A stretch of DNA of 64,000 nt from JAGVSR01 sp033765145. GTDB taxonomy: Bacteria; Pseudomonadota; Alphaproteobacteria; Rhizobiales; Hyphomicrobiaceae. Below the pieces are notes generated by a model, which did not search any database, was not told where the DNA came from, and saw nothing but the letters and a program-made list of their open reading frames with translations. Location of the stretch: the NCBI GenBank assembly GCA_033765145.1, contig JANRIH010000021.1, positions 30,283 through 94,282 of the forward strand, read 5' to 3'. Below are positions 16,882 to 24,251 of this stretch, piece after piece (within the stretch, counting starts at the first letter, position 1; the number at the start of each line of letters is the position of its first letter). Both the position numbers and the translations under genes were made by a program.

Positions 16882-18711
16882 TCAACCCTCGAATTCCTCG
16901 CGCAGCATCTCGAGTTCGAGCCATCGCTCTTCAAGCGCGGCGAGCTGCGCCTCGGCCTTTGACAAGTCGCGGCCGGCCGCTTCGAAGCCCTTGGGATCGC
17001 GCGCATAGAACGACGGATCGGCAAGGCTCTGCTGCAGGCGCCCCACTTCGGCGCCGAGCGCTTCGATGTCGCCCGGCAGCGTTTCGAGCGCGTGCTTGTC
17101 CTTGAAGGAAAGCTTGCGCTTCGTCGGAACAGGCGCGGCCGCGAACGGAGGCGCGGGCGGCGCAGCCTCGCCGGCGGGGCGGCTGCCGGTACGACCGGTC
17201 TCGGATTTCCGCGCGAGGTCCTGACCTTTGCGCTGCACGAGCATGTCCGAATAACCGCCCGCATACTCGACCCACTGGCCATCGCCTTCAGCCGCGATGA
17301 CGCTCGTCACCACGCGATCCAGAAAATCGCGATCGTGGCTGACGAGAATGACCGTGCCGGGGTAGTCACCGAGGAGTTCCTGCAGGAGATCGAGCGTCTC
17401 GAGGTCGAGGTCGTTGGTTGGCTCGTCGAGCACGAGAACATTCGAAGGCTTCGCGAGCGCGCGCGCCAGCATGAGCCGTCCCCGCTCGCCGCCCGAGAGC
17501 ACCTTAAGGGGCGAACGCACCTGTTCGGACGAGAACAGGAAATCCTTCATGTAGCTTGCGACGTGGCGCGACTGACCGTTGATAATGACCTGATCGCCTC
17601 GCCCGCCTGTCATCGCTTCCGCGACGGTCCAATCTGGTTTCAACTCGTCGCGCTTCTGGTCAAGCGACACGATGTCGAGCGACTGTCCGAGGCGAATGTC
17701 GCCCCGATCCGGCGGAAGCTGGCCCATGAGCATTTTGAGCAGTGTCGTCTTGCCGGCGCCGTTCGGGCCGACGACACCGATCCTGTCACCGCGCAGGATG
17801 AGCGTCGAGAAGTCGTCCACGATCGTCCGCTCGCCGAAGCTCTTGGAAATACCCTTGGCCTCGACGATGAGCCGGCTCGACGCGCCGCCCTCGCTCGCGA
17901 CGAGGCGCACATTCCCCTGGCTTTTGCGCCAGTCCTTGCGCTCCTGGCGCAGCGCCGCGAGTTCCTTGACGCGCCGCACGTTCCGTTTCCGCCTCGCAGT
18001 GACGCCACCGTGCATCCACTGGTCTTCGCGCACGATCTTGCGGTCGAGTTTGTGCCGCTCGGTTTCCTCCTGCTCGAGAACCTCGTCGCGCCAAGTCTCG
18101 AAGTGCTGGAATCCCCGCTCCATGACGCGCGTGCGTCCGCGGTCGATCCAGACCGTCGTGCGGGAGAGCGTTTCGAGGAGGCGGCGGTCGTGGCTGATGA
18201 GGACGATTCCGGCTTTCATCGGCCGCAGGGTCGATTCGAGCCATTCGATCGCCGGCAGATCGAGATGATTGGTCGGTTCGTCGAGGAGAAGCACGTCGGG
18301 ATCGGCGGCTATTGCGCGCGCGATGGCGGCGCGCCGGGCCTCGCCGCCCGACAGGCGCGCCGGCGCCTCGTCGCCCGTGAGCCCGAGTTCGTTCAGGAGA
18401 AAGCGTGCCCGGTAGGGATCATCGACCGCGCCGAGGCCCGCAACGACGTAGTCGAGCACGGTCGAGTGATCCCCGAAATCCGGTTCCTGCGCGAGATAAC
18501 GCACGAGCGCACCGGGATGCCGGAAGACTTCGCCCGCATCGGGCTCGACCATGCCTGCGGCGACCTTGAGAAGCGTCGATTTTCCGGAGCCATTGCGTCC
18601 GACGAGACCGATCCGGTCACCGGGCGCAACAGTCAAATCAGCGCCTTCGAGAAGCGGCGTTCCGCCGAACGTCAGGTGGATGTCATGAAGGGAGAGAAGC
18701 TGCGCGGCCAT
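16882..18711 (-). CDS. uup: ABC-F family ATPase, Uup type
   Basis: A 609-residue soluble protein with two ABC domains and no membrane segments. Domain 1 has Walker A GRNGSGKS (38-45), signature ARLSGGEARRAAIARAIA and Walker B LLLDEPTNHLDL. Domain 2 has GPNGAGKTT (about 317-325), VLSGGERGRLMLARAL and LVLDEPTNDLDL. The linker between them is charged and helical, and a C-terminal coiled-coil domain (about 530-609, rich in Glu, Leu and Arg) is diagnostic of Uup. Uup-type ABC-F proteins act on ribosomes and are tied to transposon precise excision and DNA branch handling in E. coli. Its start lies 15 bp from a copy of the SDR 3' end, which suggests that SDR and uup once formed an operon. Confidence 0.93.
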   Translation of the reverse strand: MAAQLLSLHDIHLTFGGTPLLEGADLTVAPGDRIGLVGRNGSGKSTLLKVAAGMVEPDAGEVFRHPGALVRYLAQEPDFGDHSTVLDYVVAGLGAVDDPYRARFLLNELGLTGDEAPARLSGGEARRAAIARAIAADPDVLLLDEPTNHLDLPAIEWLESTLRPMKAGIVLISHDRRLLETLSRTTVWIDRGRTRVMERGFQHFETWRDEVLEQEETERHKLDRKIVREDQWMHGGVTARRKRNVRRVKELAALRQERKDWRKSQGNVRLVASEGGASSRLIVEAKGISKSFGERTIVDDFSTLILRGDRIGVVGPNGAGKTTLLKMLMGQLPPDRGDIRLGQSLDIVSLDQKRDELKPDWTVAEAMTGGRGDQVIINGQSRHVASYMKDFLFSSEQVRSPLKVLSGGERGRLMLARALAKPSNVLVLDEPTNDLDLETLDLLQELLGDYPGTVILVSHDRDFLDRVVTSVIAAEGDGQWVEYAGGYSDMLVQRKGQDLARKSETGRTGSRPAGEAAPPAPPFAAAPVPTKRKLSFKDKHALETLPGDIEALGAEVGRLQQSLADPSFYARDPKGFEAAGRDLSKAEAQLAALEERWLELEMLREEFEG

Positions 18712-18726
18712 GGCGCCGTGGTGCTA

Positions 18727-18749
18727 CTAGATGCACCGCCCCCCGTCCA
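18727..18749. repeat. Direct repeat, left copy (att-like)
   Basis: A 23-nt sequence starting CTAGAT and ending CCGTCCA, identical at 22 of 23 positions to 20754-20776. On the minus strand it reads as the codons for D-G-G-R-C-I followed by the stop TAG, the C-terminus of the SDR encoded at 20754-21503. The single difference is silent (TGC against TGT for Cys). Nothing upstream of it resembles the rest of an SDR, so it is an isolated duplicate. Confidence 0.85.
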
Positions 18750-18775
18750 GTTGCCATTGCGCGTCGGGCTCACTT

Positions 18776-19165
18776 CTATTCAGCCGCGACTCGTCGCTTT
18801 GGAAACAAGTCTTCCACGCGCTCCTGCGCGCGCTCCCACATCAGATCGACGAGCTGATTGTGTGTGAGCTTCGGCGCCTTGGTTCCCCTGGCCGGCTTCC
18901 GGACGAATTCGTAGTCGAGCGCAATTTTCTCGGCCTGTTTCTGGGGCATCGACATGAACGTTCTTCGAAACTCCTCCGGACCATTCATGGCGATCAGGTA
19001 GGGGTCGATGGCTGCCAACGCCTCATCGCCCCGGAACACGACTTTGTGGCCAACGGCCTCCAAGAGGCGACGCGCAAAAGTCGGGTTGGCAAGCGCCTCG
19101 TCACGAATGATCTGAAAGAGATTCTCGATGGCTGTCGAAGGGTCGATCGGCTTGCGGGTGTCCAT
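18776..19165 (-). CDS. Conserved hypothetical protein
   Basis: A 129-residue, mostly helical protein without membrane segments. The ATG at 19165 has a good site (GGAGG about 9 nt upstream). The N-terminal AIENLFQIIRDEALANPTFARRLLEAVG and the later FRRTFMSMPQKQAEKIALDYEFV and HNQLVDLMWERAQERVEDLFP give it the look of a small helical-bundle protein that I recall as a conserved rhizobial hypothetical; no function can be named. It is the last gene of the mini-island, 22 bp after the ParA-like gene on the same strand, and its C-terminus is basic (KRRVAAE). Confidence 0.65.
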   Translation of the reverse strand: MDTRKPIDPSTAIENLFQIIRDEALANPTFARRLLEAVGHKVVFRGDEALAAIDPYLIAMNGPEEFRRTFMSMPQKQAEKIALDYEFVRKPARGTKAPKLTHNQLVDLMWERAQERVEDLFPKRRVAAE

Positions 19166-19187
19166 GTCCACGCCTCCAGGAATTGAA

Positions 19188-20048
19188 TCAGAATATAGCA
19201 CGCGCGAGGGCTTCTGCCACATTCGTGACGGACCGGCTGACGGGACTGAACCGCGGCTTCTCGTATTTTTGTCCGTAAGTCCGCAGTACCCCATGGTCTC
19301 GCCGCGTGATCTTGCCGAATTGCTCCCTGAGCGGGACCGGATCTCCGCGAACATTGAAGTGCTTCCGCAGCGCGTCGATGTTCGCTCGATGTTCGATGAC
19401 GTTCTGATACTTCATGACAACAATCGAGCGGTTGTCCGCATCCGACATCCCCAATGCCCGCTCGACTCCAAGTTCGAAGAAGTCGCGGGTGCTCCGGATC
19501 GACACGTCGTCGAGGAGTGTCGGCGAGATGATGTGGTCGGCAAGCGGAAGTGCCGCTCTGGTCAGGGTCACAAGGCCGGGAGGACAATCGAGCAGCACGC
19601 ACTCGTAGTCCCGTTGGACCTTAAGAATAAATTTCTGCAGGAGCTGTCTTCGGCCAGCAACGGGATCACCACCATTGGAATAAAGTTTGCGATCGTAGTC
19701 ATACTCAGTCAGCCAGAGGCTAGGTACGCTTGGAAGCAGGGACACGAAGCTACGCGAATTGCCGTGGAGTTCCCTGAGATCGCTCGCACGGTGCTCGATG
19801 TAAGCAGGCAAGGGCTGCATCGCACCGCGATCATGATCGATGAACGCCTGCGGCAAAGTGCGATTGGCGAGTTCGCAGGCTTCGATCCCTCTTCTGGACA
19901 AAAGCATATAGCTGACACTCGCCTGAGGATCGAGGTCGATGACGAGAACCCGCAAATTTAGCTTGAGGGCCCAATGTTCTGCCAACAAAAGTGTGAGCGT
20001 GGACTTGCCGACACCACCTTTGAGATTTGCGACCGCGACGGTTTTCAT
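19188..20048 (-). CDS. ParA/MinD-like P-loop ATPase
   Basis: A 286-residue ATPase of the ParA/Soj group. The deviant Walker A is LKGGVGKST (residues 9-17, with signature Lys10 and Lys15), switch I is DLDPQAS (38-44) and switch II is LLDCPPG. ParA proteins move DNA or position complexes by ATP-driven dimerisation on nucleoid DNA. No partner ParB or centromere repeat is nearby, and the gene overlaps by 4 bp (ATGA) the end of a nuclease-like gene, so it probably works with that protein rather than in plasmid partition. The gene is inside the repeat-bounded mini-island. Confidence 0.85.
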   Translation of the reverse strand: MKTVAVANLKGGVGKSTLTLLLAEHWALKLNLRVLVIDLDPQASVSYMLLSRRGIEACELANRTLPQAFIDHDRGAMQPLPAYIEHRASDLRELHGNSRSFVSLLPSVPSLWLTEYDYDRKLYSNGGDPVAGRRQLLQKFILKVQRDYECVLLDCPPGLVTLTRAALPLADHIISPTLLDDVSIRSTRDFFELGVERALGMSDADNRSIVVMKYQNVIEHRANIDALRKHFNVRGDPVPLREQFGKITRRDHGVLRTYGQKYEKPRFSPVSRSVTNVAEALARAIF

Positions 20049-20668
20049 GGACCCCTCGACATGAACTGGGAGATCGCAGTCTCAATAGCTCTCTGGTTGA
20101 CCTCGCTGAAGCGGCTGACGATGAACTCGTCGAGGTCTCGCGGATCCAAGGATCGGAGTCGGGCGTCACGCCAAATCTTGAACGTTCTGCGGTCGTTGGG
20201 ATCATGGACGGTGATCAAGCCGATACCATTGGAATCGCAGCAAGCATCGATCTCGTTGAAACTGTCTCCGGCCTCGCAAGTGCACGTGTCACGGTTCCAA
20301 ACGAGGAAAGAGCGGTTTGCGAAGCGATTGTGGCTCAATGCCTCGTAGACGGACGTCAATTGTGAACCACCACGTTGTGTTTTGACCTCGAACGTCATCA
20401 ACTCGATGCGAACGTTTGGCTCGAATCTCGCGCGGATAATTGCGATGGCGCTAACGTCCGGCCTACTCCACCTTCCGCCGTTCGGCGCTTGCAGACGGGC
20501 CGTGTCCTCGACGAACACACGACAGCTTCCGAAGCGAGGTTTGACGTTCTGAGCAAACTCTGACACCAGAAAATCGCTCAAAGACTGGTAGATGGCGTGT
20601 TCGTCGGAGACGAGGTTGGCCCGGCCGAACCGACCGTCAGGATCGCATTTGGTGCATACTCGAGTCAC
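20045..20668 (-). CDS. PD-(D/E)XK nuclease-like protein
   Basis: A 207-residue protein I cannot assign to a named family. It contains SRPDVSAIAI (Asp71) and, after one strand, ELMTFEVKTQRG (Glu94-x-Lys96), which together form a PD-(D/E)XK catalytic pattern. An upstream helix DEHAIYQSLSDFL supplies Glu23, and YEALSHNRFANRSFLVWN follows the core, as in several restriction-like proteins. An N-terminal CTKC pair could bind metal. The GTG at 20668 was chosen because the frame upstream runs back into the SDR gene; other starts remain possible. The stop overlaps the ParA-like ATG by 4 bp, so the two are translationally coupled. Confidence 0.65.
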   Translation of the reverse strand: MTRVCTKCDPDGRFGRANLVSDEHAIYQSLSDFLVSEFAQNVKPRFGSCRVFVEDTARLQAPNGGRWSRPDVSAIAIIRARFEPNVRIELMTFEVKTQRGGSQLTSVYEALSHNRFANRSFLVWNRDTCTCEAGDSFNEIDACCDSNGIGLITVHDPNDRRTFKIWRDARLRSLDPRDLDEFIVSRFSEVNQRAIETAISQFMSRGP

Positions 20669-20753
20669 GGGCCCAACCGTACGAAAATGAATTGTTATCC
20701 GAATACGGCGGATCGCCAAGGTCGCGCAAGCCCGCTCGAAGCATGTCAAATCT

Positions 20754-20776
20754 CTAGATACACCGCCCCCCGTCCA
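20754..20776. repeat. Direct repeat, right copy (att-like), within the SDR 3' end
   Basis: The matching copy of 18727-18749. It begins at the TAG stop codon of the SDR gene and covers its last six sense codons plus two bases. The mismatch at 20760 is a silent third-position change in the cysteine codon. Confidence 0.85.
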
Positions 20777-21503
20777 CCTCGATGGCGACGCCGGTGATGA
20801 AGTGGGAGGCGGGGTCGGCGAGAAAGAGCGCGGCATTCGCGATGTCGGTCGGCTTCGACATGCGGCCCAAGGGAATGCCCGCGATGAATTTCTGCCGGTT
20901 CTCCGGCGTGTCCTCGAGGCCCATGAATTGCCCGAGCATACCCGTCTCGCCGATCACGGGATTGATGGCATTGACCCGGATGTTCTTCGACGCGAGTTCG
21001 GCCGCCATGGATTTCGTGAGAGTGATCGCAGCCCCTTTGGAGCCATTGTACCACGTGAGGCCCGGGCGCGGTCTGACGCCCGCCGTCGACGCGGTGATGA
21101 TAATCGAGCCGCCGCCCGCGCGTTCGAGATGGGGCACCGCCGCAAGCGTCGTCAGATAGATGGATTTGACGTTGACGGCGTAGATCCGGTCAAACTCGTC
21201 TTCGCTGACGCTCAGCAGTGACTGGTTCTTGTGCGTGAACCCGGCATTGTTGACAACGATATCGAGACCACCGAAACGCGCCACCGCGCCCTCGATCATG
21301 CGGTCGACGTCGGACTTCACCGACACGTCGCCCTGACATGCAGCCGCCCCGTCTCCGATGCGGCGCGCAGCGGCCTCGGCCTTCGCGCCGTCGAGATCGG
21401 CGATCAGCACGCGCGCGCCTTGGGCGGCGAACGCTTCGGCGATGCCGAGCCCGAACCCGGACGCGCCGCCGGTCACGATGGCACGGAGCCCCTTGAGCCT
21501 CAC
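20754..21503 (-). CDS. Short-chain dehydrogenase/reductase
   Basis: A classical 249-residue SDR. The NAD(P)-binding TGGASGFGLG (about 11-20) is followed by DLDGAKAE, where the Asp after beta-2 suggests NAD rather than NADP. The structural NNAG motif, the catalytic Ser in ITAS, and YNGSK (Tyr/Lys) are all present, and PVIGETGM is the usual substrate loop. The substrate is not evident. The start overlaps the pheA stop by 4 bp, so the two are coupled. The last codons coincide with one copy of the direct repeat bounding the mini-island, yet the C-terminus DGGRCI is intact. Confidence 0.9.
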   Translation of the reverse strand: MRLKGLRAIVTGGASGFGLGIAEAFAAQGARVLIADLDGAKAEAAARRIGDGAAACQGDVSVKSDVDRMIEGAVARFGGLDIVVNNAGFTHKNQSLLSVSEDEFDRIYAVNVKSIYLTTLAAVPHLERAGGGSIIITASTAGVRPRPGLTWYNGSKGAAITLTKSMAAELASKNIRVNAINPVIGETGMLGQFMGLEDTPENRQKFIAGIPLGRMSKPTDIANAALFLADPASHFITGVAIEVDGGRCI

Positions 21504-22393
21504 GCCTCGGCTCCTGGCGTTGCCAGTGAAGCGGCTTCACGGCGATAGGGGCTCGCGAGATAGGTTCCAAGAACCACGATCTCGGTCGAGAAGAACGACA
21601 ATTCTTCGAGCGCGAGCCTGACGTGCCGGTTGACGGGGTGCCCCTCGATGTCGGCGAAGAACATCGTGGCATTGAACGTGCCCTCGGTCTGATAGCTTTC
21701 GAGTTTCGTCATGTTGACGCCGTTCGTCGCGAACCCGCCGAGCGCCTTGTAGAGTGCGGCCGGCACGTTCCTGACGCGGAAGATGAAGGTGGTGATGACG
21801 GGGCCGTCCTCGGGTTCCGCGTCCTCGGGCTCTTTCGAGAGGATGACGAACCGGGTCGTGTTGTGGGCTTCATCCTCGATGTCGGTCTTTAGGATCGTCA
21901 ATCCGTAGATGTCTGCTGCAAGGCGCGACGCTATCGCCGCAGCCGTGAGATCCTCGCCTTCCGCGACGATCCGCGCCGAACCGGCCGTATCGGCCTCGGG
22001 GACCGGCTTCACGCCGAGCGACCTCAGCGTGTTGCGGCACTGGCCGAGGGCCTGGGTGTGGCTGAGAACGGTCTTGATGGTCTGGAGTGTCGCACCGGGT
22101 TTCGCCATCAATTGGTGCCGCACCCTCAGAAAGTGCTCGCCGGCGATGTAGAGCCCGGCACCCGGCAACAGGTGGTGAATGTCCGCGACCCGTCCCGCGA
22201 CCGAGTTCTCGATCGGGATCATGGCATAGCGCACCTCACCCGATTTGACGGCCGCGAGCGCGTCCTCGAAAGTCGGGTAGGGACGCGGATTGCAGTCGGG
22301 AAAGGCTTCGAGGCATGCGAGATGAGAGTTGGCGCCAGGCTCGCCCTGATAGGCGATGCTGAGCGCAGTCTTGTCGCTGATCGTCTGCGGCAT
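21500..22393 (-). CDS. pheA: Prephenate dehydratase
   Basis: Converts prephenate to phenylpyruvate in phenylalanine synthesis. The 297-residue protein is the monofunctional type without a chorismate mutase domain. The catalytic domain starts IAYQGEPGANSHLAC and includes IPIENSVAGRVADIHHLL and the HNTTRFVIL motif with the catalytic Thr. The ACT regulatory domain (about 200-280) has NVPAALYKALGGFATNGVNMTKLESY, the phenylalanine-binding GALxL/ESRP region in a slightly varied form. It lies 45 bp after kdsB on the same strand and overlaps the SDR gene downstream. Confidence 0.95.
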   Translation of the reverse strand: MPQTISDKTALSIAYQGEPGANSHLACLEAFPDCNPRPYPTFEDALAAVKSGEVRYAMIPIENSVAGRVADIHHLLPGAGLYIAGEHFLRVRHQLMAKPGATLQTIKTVLSHTQALGQCRNTLRSLGVKPVPEADTAGSARIVAEGEDLTAAAIASRLAADIYGLTILKTDIEDEAHNTTRFVILSKEPEDAEPEDGPVITTFIFRVRNVPAALYKALGGFATNGVNMTKLESYQTEGTFNATMFFADIEGHPVNRHVRLALEELSFFSTEIVVLGTYLASPYRREAASLATPGAEA

Positions 22394-22438
22394 GGGAATG
22401 GTCGATCTCGATGGCGGTGAGGTCCCAGAGTGGCCAAG

Positions 22439-23182
22439 CTAGCGCCCGCCCGGCGCCAGAAGTTGCCGCGCCCGTTCCAGGTCGGCCGGAGTATCGACAC
22501 CGACCGGAACAGTGTCAACGACGCTGACGTCGATGCGCATGCCGTTTTCGATGGCGCGCAATTGTTCCAGTTTCTCACGGAGTTCGAGCGTCGATGGCGC
22601 GAGCGCGACGAAGCGTTCGAGCGCCAGCCGCCGGTAGGCATAAATTCCGATGTGGTGATAGAGCGGACCGTCGCCCCATGGCGCTGTCGCGCGCGTGAAA
22701 TAGAGCGCCCTTAGACGTCCTTTTTCCGGCAGCGGCGAGCCAACGACTTTGACGACGTTCGGGTTGGTCTTTTCTTCGACGTGCGTGATCTCGGCCGCCA
22801 GGGTGGCGATATCAGCCCCCTTGGAACTGAGCGGCGCGAGGCTTGCGAGTACGAGCGCCGGATCGAGGGTCGGAAGATCACCTTGGAGGTTCACCACCAC
22901 TTCCACGTCGCCTTCCGGATCGACCCGGTTGACGGCTTCGTAGACGCGATCCGATCCCGAGACATGATCGTTCCGGGTCATGACGGCTTCACCGCCGGCG
23001 TCGCGGATCGCCGCGACGATGGCGTCGCTATCGGTCGCAACAACAACTCGGCCGGCATCCGCCGCCATGGCACGACGCCAGACGCGCACGATCATGGGTT
23101 CGCCATGAATGTCCGCCAGCGGCTTGTTCGGCAGTCGTGTCGCGGCAAGGCGCGCTGGAATGACGATCAGGGTTTGCGGCAT
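22439..23182 (-). CDS. kdsB: 3-deoxy-manno-octulosonate cytidylyltransferase
   Basis: KdsB activates Kdo as CMP-Kdo for lipid A core assembly. The 247-residue protein has the family's IPARLAATRLPNKPLADIHGEPMI N-terminal signature with the nucleotide-binding Arg/Lys. VVVATDSDAI, MTRNDHVSGSDRVYEAV and VVNLQGDLP supply the metal-binding Asp, and HHIGIYAYRR is the Kdo-binding segment. The ATG at 23182 begins the conserved MPQTLIVIPAR; upstream frame sequence is not protein-like. It is divergent from the cytochrome c gene across a 211-bp gap and is followed by pheA. Confidence 0.95.
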   Translation of the reverse strand: MPQTLIVIPARLAATRLPNKPLADIHGEPMIVRVWRRAMAADAGRVVVATDSDAIVAAIRDAGGEAVMTRNDHVSGSDRVYEAVNRVDPEGDVEVVVNLQGDLPTLDPALVLASLAPLSSKGADIATLAAEITHVEEKTNPNVVKVVGSPLPEKGRLRALYFTRATAPWGDGPLYHHIGIYAYRRLALERFVALAPSTLELREKLEQLRAIENGMRIDVSVVDTVPVGVDTPADLERARQLLAPGGR

Positions 23183-23393
23183 GTCTTTAGTTACCGGTGA
23201 CAATAGGTCTCGATTGAACGGCTTAGACCAGCGTTTAGTCGCGTTGCAAGGCGCGCCGGAAATCCGATACATCCGCCCCAGGTCTGCGATCGCCGCGCGC
23301 GCGGTCGCGAAACGAACTCAGCCCGCCGCGAGGGGTCATAATCTCTACGACATGACCATGCCATCGCGGCCGGCCGCATATTGAGGACAACGC

Positions 23394-24056
23394 ATGCTCG
23401 ACTCTTTCGAACTGAGCAAGATCGGCGGTGCCGTGCTGTCGGCGCTGCTTCTGATCGTCGGAACCAAGGTGCTGATCGAATCCCATTCGGCATCCCACGG
23501 CCACAACGAGGCAGGCTATACGCTGCCAACCGATACGGCTGCCAAGTCGGACGCTCCTGTCGAAGCACATGGAGCCGCGCCTGCTCCGGCACCTGCAGCG
23601 GGAGCCCCGGCGACGCCCCCGACGGCAGCCGCCGCGGCTCCAGCCGCGCCTGCGCCAGCCGCTTCCGCTCCGGCAGCAGCTGGCGGGTTCGACCCTGCCG
23701 GCGTCGTGGCTCTGCTGAAAACGGCCAGCGCCGATGACGGAAAGGCAGCCTTCCGCAAGTGCGCGACGTGCCATGTCTCCGAAGCTGGCAAGGCGAGCAC
23801 GGCCGGTCCCAATCTCTGGGGCATCGTCAATCGTGCGAAAGCCGGTCAGGCCGACTTCACGAAATACTCCGACGCCATGAAGAGCAAAGGCGGCGCGTGG
23901 AGCTACGAGAACCTGGCGAGCTTCCTGCACAAGCCTCAGGGCTACGTGAAGGGCACCAAGATGGTCTTCAACGGCATCGGCGACAATGCGGAACTGGCGA
24001 ATCTCATCGCCTACCTCCGCACGCTGAGCGACAGCCCGGCTCCCTTGCCGAATTGA
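23394..24056 (+). CDS. Membrane-anchored class I cytochrome c (CycM-like)
   Basis: A 220-residue cytochrome with an N-terminal membrane helix (about 11-27) that stays as an anchor. A long Ala/Pro linker (about 55-97) is followed by a c-type domain with the haem motif CATCH at 123-127. The axial methionine is in GTKMVF (Met190). The sequence around GPNLWGIVNR and LIAYLRTLSD is typical of mitochondrial-type cytochromes c. By analogy with rhizobial CycM it carries electrons between the bc1 complex and an aa3-type oxidase at the periplasmic face. The gene ends in a strong intrinsic terminator. Confidence 0.9.
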   Translation: MLDSFELSKIGGAVLSALLLIVGTKVLIESHSASHGHNEAGYTLPTDTAAKSDAPVEAHGAAPAPAPAAGAPATPPTAAAAAPAAPAPAASAPAAAGGFDPAGVVALLKTASADDGKAAFRKCATCHVSEAGKASTAGPNLWGIVNRAKAGQADFTKYSDAMKSKGGAWSYENLASFLHKPQGYVKGTKMVFNGIGDNAELANLIAYLRTLSDSPAPLPN

Positions 24057-24089
24057 CCCGGCGAGCCGCCGAAAATGACGGAGAAAATC

Positions 24090-24120
24090 AAGCCCCGCCA
24101 GTGTTTTGGCGGGGCTTTTC
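24090..24120 (+). terminator. Intrinsic terminator after the cytochrome c gene
   Basis: An 11-bp stem AAGCCCCGCCA (24090-24100) and TGGCGGGGCTT (24107-24117) with a 6-nt loop and a T-rich tail. It lies 34 bp after the cytochrome stop codon and 131 bp before the first binding-protein gene. Confidence 0.9.
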
Positions 24121-24251
24121 GTTAGTTGGCGACATTAAGAAAAGTTAAATGCCTGAAGCGCAATTCGGCACGGTATGACGTGCTATCGAACGATGTCAGC
24201 GTAACGTCGAGAACGACGAATCGCGGAATGCAACAAGCGCGACGGGTGATC

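Larger units (their letters stand above)
18727..20776. mobile_element. Approximately 2-kb mini-island inserted at the 3' end of an SDR gene
   Basis: A 23-nt direct repeat (22/23 identical) bounds a segment with three genes on one strand: a nuclease-like gene, a parA-like gene and a 129-codon gene. The right copy begins exactly at the stop codon of the intact SDR gene, and the left copy lies 15 bp before uup. This is the layout left by site-specific integration into a gene's 3' end, with the element supplying a replacement end. Precise removal would leave SDR and uup 15 bp apart, which is normal operon spacing. No integrase or transposase is inside, so mobilisation would have to act in trans or the element is decayed. 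One sampled line inside has 50% G+C, below uup. Confidence 0.65.

Noticed and set aside
17092..18867. 591-codon open frame on the plus strand opposite uup
   Set aside because: It is antisense to a clear two-domain ABC-F gene, its translation is Arg/His/Glu-rich and matches no family. High G+C produces such mirror frames.
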